Shown in pieces: positions 24,667 through 32,608 of a DNA stretch of 64,000 nucleotides. Under the pieces are notes generated by a model. The model saw nothing but the letters and a program-made list of their open reading frames with translations. It was not told the origin of the DNA and searched no databases. Where the stretch lies: positions 1 to 64,000 of the forward strand of contig NZ_JHXX01000012.1 of the NCBI RefSeq assembly GCF_000621605.1, given 5' to 3'. The stretch comes from Butyrivibrio sp. MC2021 (GTDB lineage Bacteria; Bacillota; Clostridia; Lachnospirales; Lachnospiraceae). A program made the position numbers and the translations under genes. Numbering within the stretch: the stretch's first letter is position 1; every line of letters begins with the position of its first letter.

Positions 24667-26100
24667 ATGAGTACAGACCGCTACAGCAGCCCATTATCAG
24701 AGCGTTACGCAAGTAAGGAAATGCAGTATATCTTTTCCCAGGACATGAAGTTCAGGACTTGGAGAAAGCTTTGGATCGCCCTGGCAGAGATAGAGAAGGA
24801 CCTGGGCCTTAACATTACTCAGGAGCAGATCGACGAGCTCAAGGCTCATCAGGATGACATCAACTATGATGTTGCAAGAGCCAGAGAAAAGGAAGTAAGA
24901 CATGACGTAATGAGCCATGTTTATGCCTACGGACAGCAGTGCCCCAAGGCCAAGGGAATCATCCACCTGGGCGCCACCAGCTGCTACGTTGGTGACAATA
25001 CCGACATTATCATTATGACTGAGGGACTGAAGCTGGTTCGTAAGAAGCTTGTTAACGTCATCGCAGAGCTTGCCAAATTCGCAGACAAATACAAGGATCA
25101 GCCCACTCTCGGCTTTACACATTTCCAGCCTGCACAGCCTACAACAGTAGGAAAAAGAGCAACCCTCTGGCTGCAGGATTTCACCATCGATCTTGAGGAT
25201 CTGGACTTTGTACTTGATAATATGAAGCTCCTCGGTTCCAAGGGAACCACAGGAACACAGGCTTCCTTCCTGGAGCTTTTTGACGGAGATCTTTCCAAGG
25301 TTGACAGACTTGATCCCATGCTTGCGGAGAAGATGGGCTTTAAGGGCTGCATGGCAGTTTCAGGACAGACCTATTCCCGTAAGATCGACATGAAGGTTGT
25401 GAACGTTCTTGCAGGCATCTGCTCATCAGCTACCAAGATGGCACAGGACATCAGACTTCTTCAGCACCTCAAGGAGGTTGAGGAGCCCTTTGAGAAGAGC
25501 CAGATCGGTTCTTCAGCCATGGCCTACAAGAGAAATCCCATGAGAAGTGAGAGAATCTGCTCTCTTTCAAGATATGTGATCGTAGATATGCTTAATCCCG
25601 CCATCACAGAGGTTTCACAGTGGTTTGAGAGAACCCTGGACGATTCAGCCAACAAGAGACTATCAGTTCCCGAGGGCTTCCTGGCAACAGACGGTGTTCT
25701 GGACCTTTGCCTCAACGTTGTGGACGGTCTTGTGGTATATCCCAAGGTTATCGAAAAGCATATGCTGGCTGAGCTTCCTTTCATGGCAACAGAGAATATC
25801 ATGATGGATGCAGTTAAGAAGGGCGGCGACAGACAGGAGCTTCATGAGAGAATCAGAGAGCTTTCAATGGAAGCCGGCAAGACTGTAAAGGTAGAGGGTA
25901 AGGACAACAATCTTCTTGAGCTCATCGCAGCTGATCCTGCCTTTAACTTAAGCCTTGAGGAGCTTCAGGCATCAATGGATCCCAAGAAGTACGTTGGATG
26001 CAGTGCTCACCAGGTTGAGAAGTTCCTTGGAGAGGTGGTACAGCCTATCCTTGATGAGAACAAGGACATCCTCGGAGTTACAGCAGAAATCAATGTTTGA
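24667..26100 (+). CDS. purB: Adenylosuccinate lyase
   Basis: A 477-residue fumarase-superfamily enzyme acting twice in purine synthesis: it splits SAICAR to AICAR and adenylosuccinate to AMP, releasing fumarate. The superfamily signature SSAMAYKRNPM and the upstream GATSCYVGDNTD and TLGFTHFQPAQPTTVGKR motifs, which carry the catalytic His, are intact. AGGAGG precedes ATG 24667. It is co-transcribed with purF and ends at a clear terminator. Confidence 0.96.
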   Translation: MSTDRYSSPLSERYASKEMQYIFSQDMKFRTWRKLWIALAEIEKDLGLNITQEQIDELKAHQDDINYDVARAREKEVRHDVMSHVYAYGQQCPKAKGIIHLGATSCYVGDNTDIIIMTEGLKLVRKKLVNVIAELAKFADKYKDQPTLGFTHFQPAQPTTVGKRATLWLQDFTIDLEDLDFVLDNMKLLGSKGTTGTQASFLELFDGDLSKVDRLDPMLAEKMGFKGCMAVSGQTYSRKIDMKVVNVLAGICSSATKMAQDIRLLQHLKEVEEPFEKSQIGSSAMAYKRNPMRSERICSLSRYVIVDMLNPAITEVSQWFERTLDDSANKRLSVPEGFLATDGVLDLCLNVVDGLVVYPKVIEKHMLAELPFMATENIMMDAVKKGGDRQELHERIRELSMEAGKTVKVEGKDNNLLELIAADPAFNLSLEELQASMDPKKYVGCSAHQVEKFLGEVVQPILDENKDILGVTAEINV

Positions 26101-26113
26101 TATAGGAAAATCA

Positions 26114-26148
26114 GAGAGGAGCTGCCGGATAAGCAGCTTCTCTTTTTT
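26114..26148 (+). terminator. Intrinsic terminator after purB
   Basis: Stem 26114-26125 with 26133-26144 (weak pairs at the base), a seven-base loop, and a T run to 26148. It ends the purF-purB unit. Confidence 0.85.
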
Positions 26149-26192
26149 CTGATTAGAGACTTTCAACTCGCCGAATCAGGCATCTTATTTTA

Positions 26193-26221
26193 TTGAAAAA
26201 GGCGCCCTGATTTGGTAGTAT
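26193..26221 (+). promoter_or_regulatory. Probable metF promoter
   Basis: TTGAAA (26193-26198) and TAGTAT (26216-26221) with 17-base spacing, 50 bases before the metF ATG. No SAM riboswitch or T-box structure fits in this short leader. Confidence 0.5.
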
Positions 26222-26270
26222 ATGATGAATGAAAAGAAGTTTTGTTATTTTATCTGATGGGGATTAGTGT

Positions 26271-27134
26271 ATGAAAATTAGTGATCTTATTAAAGAAAAA
26301 GAAGTTACTCTTTCTTTCGAAGTTTTTCCACCCAAAACCGATGACGGATACGAGGCGGTTGAGAGGGCTGCAGCGGAGATCGCAGCTCTTAAGCCTGATT
26401 TCATGAGCGTTACCTACGGAGCAGGCGGCGGCACCAGCAAGAACACAGCCAATATCGCAGCTGACCTTCAGAACAAGTACGGTACCAATGTTCTTGCTCA
26501 TCTTACCTGCGTATCATCCACCAAGGAGCATGTGAGGAATATGATCTCCGTTTATAAGGAGAAGGGCATTGAGAACATAATGGCCCTCAGGGGTGATATT
26601 CCCAAGGAAGGCCGTGTCTGCTTCGATTACAATTATGCCACAGAGCTTATATATGACATCAAGTCTCTGGACGAGAGCATTTGTATAGGCGGTGCCTGTT
26701 ATCCCGAGGGACATGTTGAGTGCGCAAGGCAGTCGGAGGACATTCAGCATCTTAAAGAAAAGGTTGATGCAGGATGCGACTTTTTGACCACCCAGATGTT
26801 TTTTGACAATTCCACATTGTACCAGTTCCTGTACAGAATCAGGGAAAAGGGTATTAACGTTCCGGTGCTTCCGGGAATCATGCCTATAACAAACGCAAGG
26901 CAGGTAGCAAGGAGCGTTGCTCTTTCAGGTTCCACTATTCCTCAGAAGATGAAGATAATGGTGGACAGATTTGCTGATGATCCCCAGAAGATGAAGGAAG
27001 CGGGAATCATTTACGCCAGCGATCAGATCATCGATCTTATTTCCAACGGCGTCAGCCATATCCACGTATATTCAATGAACAAGCCTGATATCGCAGCGGG
27101 AATCATGAGAAACATTGCGACAATAATCAGATAA
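26271..27134 (+). CDS. metF: 5,10-methylenetetrahydrofolate reductase
   Basis: A 287-residue flavin-dependent MTHFR, which reduces methylene-THF to methyl-THF for methionine synthesis. Family motifs seen are TLSFEVFPPK at the N terminus, SVTYGAGGGTS, ALRGDIP, the DFLTTQMFFDN segment and PGIMPITN. The length is normal for bacterial MetF. GGGGA precedes ATG 26271. The moxR-type gene starts 13 bases after the stop, and its ribosome site overlaps the metF stop codon, so metF appears to be transcribed with the downstream Bat-like genes. Confidence 0.95.
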   Translation: MKISDLIKEKEVTLSFEVFPPKTDDGYEAVERAAAEIAALKPDFMSVTYGAGGGTSKNTANIAADLQNKYGTNVLAHLTCVSSTKEHVRNMISVYKEKGIENIMALRGDIPKEGRVCFDYNYATELIYDIKSLDESICIGGACYPEGHVECARQSEDIQHLKEKVDAGCDFLTTQMFFDNSTLYQFLYRIREKGINVPVLPGIMPITNARQVARSVALSGSTIPQKMKIMVDRFADDPQKMKEAGIIYASDQIIDLISNGVSHIHVYSMNKPDIAAGIMRNIATIIR

Positions 27135-27147
27135 GGAGATATATATT

Positions 27148-28161
27148 ATGAGTGAACCAGTTAATACAGGCGCAAAGAGCGCCATTGTGGAGAGCGAATA
27201 TCATTACTCTCAGGAAGTTATCAAGAAGCTTTCAGATTATTTCGATGCCAAGGTTGTAGGACAGCAGCAGCTTAAGTTTTCACTTATCGCAGCTATCCTG
27301 GCAGACGGACATATCCTTGTGGAGTCTGTTCCCGGTCTTGCCAAGACCACAGCAGCCAAGGCTATTTCAGATGCGGTAGACGGCAAGTTTGCAAGAATCC
27401 AGTGCACACCTGACCTTCTTCCCGGCGATATCGTAGGTACACAGATCTACAATCAGGCCAACGGCAAATTCGAGACCATCCTTGGTCCTGTTTTCGCCAA
27501 CTTCGTACTTCTTGATGAGGTTAACCGTTCCAGCGCCAAGACACAGTCAGCCATGCTGGAGGCCATGCAGGAGAAGCATGTAACCATCGGCGGAACCACA
27601 TACAACATGCCTGAGGACGTATTCATCGTAATCGCAACCCAGAACCCCATCGAGCAGGAGGGAACCTATCCTCTTTCAGAGGCTCAGACAGACCGTTTCA
27701 TTGTCAAGGAGGTTATCACATATCCTCTTGCATCCGAGGAGGTTGAGATCCTTAACAGATTAGAGAGCGGTGTTATCTCAAGAGTTGATCCCGCGGTTCT
27801 TACCATCAAGGATATCGATCAGGTTCAGGATATCGTTGATAAGGTATATGTTGATGAATCCATCAAATGGTACATTTCCAGTATCGTTGTTGCCAGCAGA
27901 AGAGCCAACCAGATCCAGGGCCTTGAACTTGGCAAGTATGTAAGAATCGGAGCCAGCCCCCGTGCTTCCATCGCCTTCCTTAAGATGGCCAAGGCTTCAG
28001 CCCTTATGCATGGAAGAACCTATGTTACCCCTGATGATGTCAAGATGGTTAGACATCAGGTTCTCAGACACAGAATCGGCCTTAACTATTCAGCTGTTGC
28101 CGATAATGTGACAGTAGAGCAGGTAATCGACGGAATCGTTAATTCTGTTAAGACTCCATGA
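27148..28161 (+). CDS. MoxR-family AAA+ ATPase
   Basis: A 337-residue AAA+ ATPase of the MoxR class, which acts as a chaperone-like maturation factor for partner von Willebrand factor A (VWA) proteins. Walker A is VPGLAKTT (61-68), Walker B is FVLLDEVNR (Asp123, Glu124), and sensor 1 is the IATQNPIEQEGTYPL segment. It is the first of six clustered genes (MoxR, DUF58, DUF4381-like, VWA, VWA, TPR), the classic Bat/aerotolerance-type layout. Confidence 0.95.
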   Translation: MSEPVNTGAKSAIVESEYHYSQEVIKKLSDYFDAKVVGQQQLKFSLIAAILADGHILVESVPGLAKTTAAKAISDAVDGKFARIQCTPDLLPGDIVGTQIYNQANGKFETILGPVFANFVLLDEVNRSSAKTQSAMLEAMQEKHVTIGGTTYNMPEDVFIVIATQNPIEQEGTYPLSEAQTDRFIVKEVITYPLASEEVEILNRLESGVISRVDPAVLTIKDIDQVQDIVDKVYVDESIKWYISSIVVASRRANQIQGLELGKYVRIGASPRASIAFLKMAKASALMHGRTYVTPDDVKMVRHQVLRHRIGLNYSAVADNVTVEQVIDGIVNSVKTP

Positions 28162-28188
28162 TAATTAAGAAATCTACAAGGTGCAGCA

Positions 28189-29088
28189 ATGAAGATTGAT
28201 TACGAGTATTTATCAAGAATCAGAAGAGCGGTAGCTCTTTACACAAACAAGAAGACTTCCAATATTCTTGACGGTGATTTTCATTCAATCCACAGAGGCC
28301 GCAGCATGGAGTTCGACGATCTCAAGGAGTATAACTTCGGTGATGATGTACACGACATCGACTGGAAGAGCTCCTCACGAATGGGTTCCATCGTTGTAAG
28401 ACGATATATGACAGACCGTCGTCACAATGTAATGTTTATCTGCGACTGCGGAGACAAGATGCTGGGAGATACCGATAAGGGCCAGCCCAAGAAGGAACTT
28501 GCTCTTATGCTTTTCGGAACTCTGGCTTATATCACCGGAAGAAACGGCGCCGATTACGCACTGGCTTATCCCAAGGGAGACAAGGCCAACATCAGTATGT
28601 TCAGGTCGGGACCGGAACATCTTGAGAAGCTTCTTTATGATTATGAACAGCATTTGCCCGATGATGCCTCATGTTCACTGGGCAATGTCCTTGATCAGGT
28701 GGTGGGTTCCATCAATAAGAGGATGATCATTTTCCTTGTTACCGACAGTGCCGGCATTGAGAGCCTTGATCCCAAGATGCTCAGGGCCATTACCAAGACC
28801 CATGACCTTCTTATTTTCAACATTGAGGACGCATGGCTCACCGGCGATCACGTATATGATACCGTGATCAGGAGATATGAGAGACTGTTTTTATCCCACC
28901 ACAGAGAGCTCCACGAGGAAGAGAGAAGACAGAGAAGGGCAATGATCGAAAGTTTCAACGAGATGTGCAAACAGTGCAAGATCAGCATGACCAGCGTTTC
29001 TGCGGAAAGTGAGATCATCGACAAGACAATAGATTTATTAGAGAGGTACAAACATGGTTACTACGGTTACTTTACAAGCTCCGTTTGA
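28189..29088 (+). CDS. DUF58 domain protein
   Basis: A 299-residue protein with the DUF58 signature: DDLKEYNFGDDVHDIDWKSS, then RRYMTDRRHNVMFICDCG. DUF58 proteins are VWA-like partners of MoxR ATPases. This one lacks the two N-terminal membrane helices found in many members, so it should be cytosolic. Its 3' end overlaps the next gene by 35 bases. A role in assembling the downstream VWA membrane proteins is inferred from synteny. Confidence 0.92.
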   Translation: MKIDYEYLSRIRRAVALYTNKKTSNILDGDFHSIHRGRSMEFDDLKEYNFGDDVHDIDWKSSSRMGSIVVRRYMTDRRHNVMFICDCGDKMLGDTDKGQPKKELALMLFGTLAYITGRNGADYALAYPKGDKANISMFRSGPEHLEKLLYDYEQHLPDDASCSLGNVLDQVVGSINKRMIIFLVTDSAGIESLDPKMLRAITKTHDLLIFNIEDAWLTGDHVYDTVIRRYERLFLSHHRELHEEERRQRRAMIESFNEMCKQCKISMTSVSAESEIIDKTIDLLERYKHGYYGYFTSSV

Positions 29089-29548
29089 ATACAGCTGGTG
29101 GGTGCCGATTCTGGGGCTGTTTCTGCTGGCAGGAGCAGGCGTATGCATTTTCTTTTTTGCGACAGCGCTTAAGAAGTATCTTCCGGAGAGAAAGAAGAAT
29201 AATCTTCCCAAGGTCAGAAGCCTTTCACCTCAGGAACTGTTTGCTCTTAAGAGAAAATATGAGGGCCAGCTTCAGGGACTTCTCAACACCTACGCAAGCA
29301 ATCAGATTGAAAAGAGAGAAGCATATCAGGATCTTAGCATGCTGATCAGAGAGTTTGTCCATGATGCCACAGGAATCCATGTGGAGAACTACACGGTAAA
29401 AGAGATCAGATCCCTTGGCATCAGAAGACTGGACATGCTGATGGATGAGTATTATGTTCCTGAATTTGCGGAAGAATTCAGAGCAAAGCACAAGGACTTT
29501 AATGTTTCCTGTAATACAGCTTTAGGAGTGATCAGAACATGGAGTTAA
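29054..29548 (+). CDS. Small membrane protein, DUF4381-like, of the MoxR/Bat cluster
   Basis: A 164-residue protein with one N-terminal membrane helix (about 15-37) and a helical cytosolic tail. It holds the position taken in other Bat operons by DUF4381-type proteins, between DUF58 and the first VWA gene; sequence similarity is only suggestive. It overlaps both neighbours (35 bases upstream, 10 bases downstream), which implies translational coupling. Confidence 0.75.
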   Translation: MVTTVTLQAPFEYSWWVPILGLFLLAGAGVCIFFFATALKKYLPERKKNNLPKVRSLSPQELFALKRKYEGQLQGLLNTYASNQIEKREAYQDLSMLIREFVHDATGIHVENYTVKEIRSLGIRRLDMLMDEYYVPEFAEEFRAKHKDFNVSCNTALGVIRTWS

Positions 29549-30651
29549 TGCATAAACAGGCCATTGTCATTGGCGTTATAGTCACGATAGTGGTTTTGGG
29601 GCTTACCTTTTTTATCAAGAGGAAAAAAAGTGAAGAGTACAACAGCGGAATAAGGGCTGCCAACACTCAGAAAATCAGAAACACAGCTCTTTATAAGAAA
29701 CTTACCGGAAGATATAACATACTGCGTGGAGTGCTGATCGCAAGTCTCATAGCTTCCATAATTTCCTGTCTCGTCCTTGCGGCAAGGCCCTACAGGACAG
29801 ATGAGGTTATGAACGGAGTTAAGAAAAGAGATATCATCCTTTGCCTGGATGTTTCCTATTCACTGTACGATCTTAACTATGAGATCACCGATTACCTCAA
29901 GGGTGTGGTTGCAGGACTTAAGGGAGACAGGATTGGAGTAAATATCTTCAATACTTCAACAGTTACTTACGTTCCCCTTACAGATGATTACGACTATGTT
30001 ATCACCAAACTGGATGAGCTGTCCGAGTACTTCATAATGCAGAAGGAGTACATGGAGAACTACGAGGACAATCCGTATTTCAGCTATTCTCAGATGTCAG
30101 AAGCTGAGAGAGAACACTATGATGAGCTTAGCTACAAGCTCCGTTATTATAATGCGGGAACTCTGTATGACAATATGACAAGAGGTTCATCTCTTATCGG
30201 AGAGGGCCTGGGAACAGCACTTTATACATTCCCTTATATTGATGATTCCGAGAGAACAAGAGTTATCATCATGTGCACAGATAACGAGCTCAATGCCATC
30301 GGCGGACAGATCATGAACCTCAAGGAAGCTTCCAATGCCTGCAAGAGCCATAAGGTTACGGTTTTCGGTATCTTCCCTTCAGAGGAGAAGTTCTATGATC
30401 CCATGAGTTACAACTATGCTTCATGTCTTGGTGAGTTCAAGTCTGCCATTGAGAACACCGGCGGCAAGTTCTATGTAAGAACCGCTGACCAGTCGGTTTC
30501 CGAGATCGTGCAGGACATCCAGAGACAGGAAGCCATGATCGTTAAGACGGTAATGTCCAGCCAGACAGTGGATCTCCCGGAGATTCCCTTTGTAATATTA
30601 TTAATTTGCCTCGCTCTTGGAAGTGCGGCAGGATTGGTGTTGCAGAAATGA
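29539..30651 (+). CDS. VWA-domain membrane protein (BatA-like)
   Basis: A 370-residue protein with two N-terminal membrane helices (about 7-25 and 64-83), a VWA domain with a metal-ion-dependent adhesion motif (DVSYS within ILCLDVSYSLYD), and a C-terminal helix (about 350-368). This matches BatA-type proteins. The VWA domain carries an insert rich in Tyr, Glu and Asp (about residues 168-210) that I have not seen in typical BatA. The stop overlaps the next ATG by four bases. Confidence 0.9.
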   Translation: MELMHKQAIVIGVIVTIVVLGLTFFIKRKKSEEYNSGIRAANTQKIRNTALYKKLTGRYNILRGVLIASLIASIISCLVLAARPYRTDEVMNGVKKRDIILCLDVSYSLYDLNYEITDYLKGVVAGLKGDRIGVNIFNTSTVTYVPLTDDYDYVITKLDELSEYFIMQKEYMENYEDNPYFSYSQMSEAEREHYDELSYKLRYYNAGTLYDNMTRGSSLIGEGLGTALYTFPYIDDSERTRVIIMCTDNELNAIGGQIMNLKEASNACKSHKVTVFGIFPSEEKFYDPMSYNYASCLGEFKSAIENTGGKFYVRTADQSVSEIVQDIQRQEAMIVKTVMSSQTVDLPEIPFVILLICLALGSAAGLVLQK

Positions 30652-31607
30652 GTATAAGGCCGATTTTTCCTATTTTTATAATGATAGTCATATTGGTGGC
30701 TCTGATGGGAGCAACAGCCTATGTACTATTCAAAAACAAAACTGATATAAAAGAAAAGATTTTTTCCATGGTAAGACTGGGGATTATCTACATCCTGCTT
30801 TTTACCATCGGACTCAGACCCGTAAGTGTCAAAACAGATTATGAGTTTGCCATGAAGAACCTGGACGTTATGATAGTTGTGGATACTACCATCAGTATGT
30901 GGGCCAGGGATTATGACGGAAACAAGGAGAGGATGAAGGGCGTTGTGGCCGACATTAAGGGCATCACACAGACCCTGGCAGGAAGCAATTTTGCACTGGT
31001 GGCCTTCGATGACAAGGCAAGGGTTCTTTCTCCTTTTACCCAGGACTTCGGTTATATAAACGATCTTGCGGATACCCTGAGATATCCTGACAGCTCCTCC
31101 GCCACAGGAAGTGATATGTCAATTCCCTACCATGATATGGAGGCTCTTTTATTATCAACTGCCAAAAAGGAAGACAGAAAGAGCATCATCTTTTTCATAA
31201 GCGACGGTGAGATCACCAATAACAAGGAACTCATTTCCTTTGAGCCCCTTTCAGAGTATGTCTCCGGAGGCGCGGTTCTTGGCTATGGTTCTGCCCAGGG
31301 CGGCAAGATGAAGGTTGAGTCGGGATATATCTACGATTACAAGACAAGAGAGGATGCTTTGTCCAAGATCAATGAGGATAACCTCAAGCAGATCGCTGAG
31401 GATCTTGGCGTAGATTATCTGAACCTCAATTCCGGTTCCAATTCTCTGAGCGGACTTCTTCAGATGATCAAGGACGGTTCCGCAGTGGTGATCGAGAAGG
31501 GCGACGGAGCAGAGGTTTATGAGGATATTTACTACTATTTTGCTATCGCTCTGGCAGTGATGCTTTTAGTGGAATTATTCTTTGTGATAAGGAGGGAAAG
31601 ACTATGA
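30648..31607 (+). CDS. VWA-domain membrane protein (BatB-like)
   Basis: A 319-residue second VWA protein. Start ATG 30648 overlaps the upstream stop in ATGA; a longer frame from 30606 is less likely. Helices are at about 5-27 and 38-55, the VWA core begins with MIVVDTTISMW (DTTIS, a DxTxS version of the metal site), and a C-terminal helix ends the chain. The pair of VWA proteins is typical of Bat operons, where they are thought to form a membrane complex served by MoxR. Function in this organism is unknown. Confidence 0.9.
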   Translation: MSIRPIFPIFIMIVILVALMGATAYVLFKNKTDIKEKIFSMVRLGIIYILLFTIGLRPVSVKTDYEFAMKNLDVMIVVDTTISMWARDYDGNKERMKGVVADIKGITQTLAGSNFALVAFDDKARVLSPFTQDFGYINDLADTLRYPDSSSATGSDMSIPYHDMEALLLSTAKKEDRKSIIFFISDGEITNNKELISFEPLSEYVSGGAVLGYGSAQGGKMKVESGYIYDYKTREDALSKINEDNLKQIAEDLGVDYLNLNSGSNSLSGLLQMIKDGSAVVIEKGDGAEVYEDIYYYFAIALAVMLLVELFFVIRRERL

Positions 31608-32374
31608 ACGACAAAAAGAAATTCCCTGGACTTACAGTGATTCTTGGAGTGGTGGGAGTGATCCTTCTGATCCTCGGATTATCAATTTTCATTAAGGTTG
31701 GAATCAACCACAGCTTTATTTCGCAATACAACAAAAAGGTATATGCTGCAGAAAAGGAACAGGCTCTTCTTGTGATGAATGTGCCTGAGAGTTATCTTCC
31801 ATACTACAACCTGGGAAATGCAGCTTATAAGAACGGCGATTACAACAGCGCCATTGCCTATTACAATCAGGCGCTTCAGCTCAATCCTCCCAAGGGCAGG
31901 GAGTGTGATATCAGGATTAACCTTGCGCTTTCTATGGTATACACCATAGATTTCAATCACCTGGATTCACAGGACAAGATCAATACAGCATTGATCATTC
32001 TCTATAAGGCAAGGGATGTCCTTCTGGAAAAGGGCTGCGCAGCAGAAAATCCTGAGGATGCCCATAATGCAACAGCACAGCAGCTCAAAGAGGATATAGA
32101 CAAACTTATCGAAATGTTGGAGAACCCTGAGAAGGGCGGTGGCAGCGGAGATGAGCCGGATACCCAGCAGCCTTCAGGGGGCAGCGGAGATGATCCTCAG
32201 CAGCCTTCAAGCGGCGACGACAAGATGAAGAACAGGCTTCGTAAGCAGCAGAAGGATGCTCTTGATGAAAAAACAGAGCAGCAGGAGGACCTTGAAAAGG
32301 GTTATAACGGCGGCCGAAACAGCGGCAACAAGACAGGAAGCAGCAGTGATTCCGGTTATACCAATCCATGGTAA
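31604..32374 (+). CDS. TPR membrane protein closing the MoxR/Bat operon
   Basis: A 256-residue protein with one N-terminal helix (about 10-32), a TPR unit (about 64-100, with YYNLGNAAYKNGDYNSAIAY) and a disordered Gly/Ser/Pro/Gln tail. It corresponds to BatC/BatE-type TPR partners. The ATG overlaps the upstream stop by four bases, and a strong terminator follows, so it is the last gene of the operon. Confidence 0.88.
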   Translation: MNDKKKFPGLTVILGVVGVILLILGLSIFIKVGINHSFISQYNKKVYAAEKEQALLVMNVPESYLPYYNLGNAAYKNGDYNSAIAYYNQALQLNPPKGRECDIRINLALSMVYTIDFNHLDSQDKINTALIILYKARDVLLEKGCAAENPEDAHNATAQQLKEDIDKLIEMLENPEKGGGSGDEPDTQQPSGGSGDDPQQPSSGDDKMKNRLRKQQKDALDEKTEQQEDLEKGYNGGRNSGNKTGSSSDSGYTNPW

Positions 32375-32378
32375 ACAT

Positions 32379-32418
32379 AAAGAGTTATCCGATCTTATCA
32401 GGTCGGATAACTCTTTTT
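32379..32418 (+). terminator. Intrinsic terminator after the MoxR/Bat operon
   Basis: Perfect 14-bp stem (32379-32392 with 32403-32416), ten-base loop, and a T run to 32418. Confidence 0.9.
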
Positions 32419-32452
32419 CTATATATAGTGAAAATCACAGAAAAATAATGAT

Positions 32453-32490
32453 TTGTCAGTCTTTTATCTAAATACAATATGATGTATAAT
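32453..32490 (+). promoter_or_regulatory. Promoter region of the LRR/Ig surface protein gene
   Basis: TTGTCA (32453-32458) is followed by TATGAT (32478-32483, spacer 19) and TATAAT (32485-32490, spacer too long). Which -10 is used is unclear. The AT-rich leader to the start codon is about 120 bases and shows no other clear structure. Confidence 0.4.
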
Positions 32491-32608
32491 TAACAGGAAT
32501 ATAAGACGATATTTTGTGATATTATGCCCAAAATATTGCTCTTTATTCCGATAATGCAAACACAATATATAGTGTGAAAAGGTTTATTATGTTAGGAGGA
32601 GTAAGATA

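Noticed and set aside
26149..26270. SAM or THF riboswitch before metF
   Set aside because: The leader is about 45 bases from the predicted start site, too short, and no conserved core was found.
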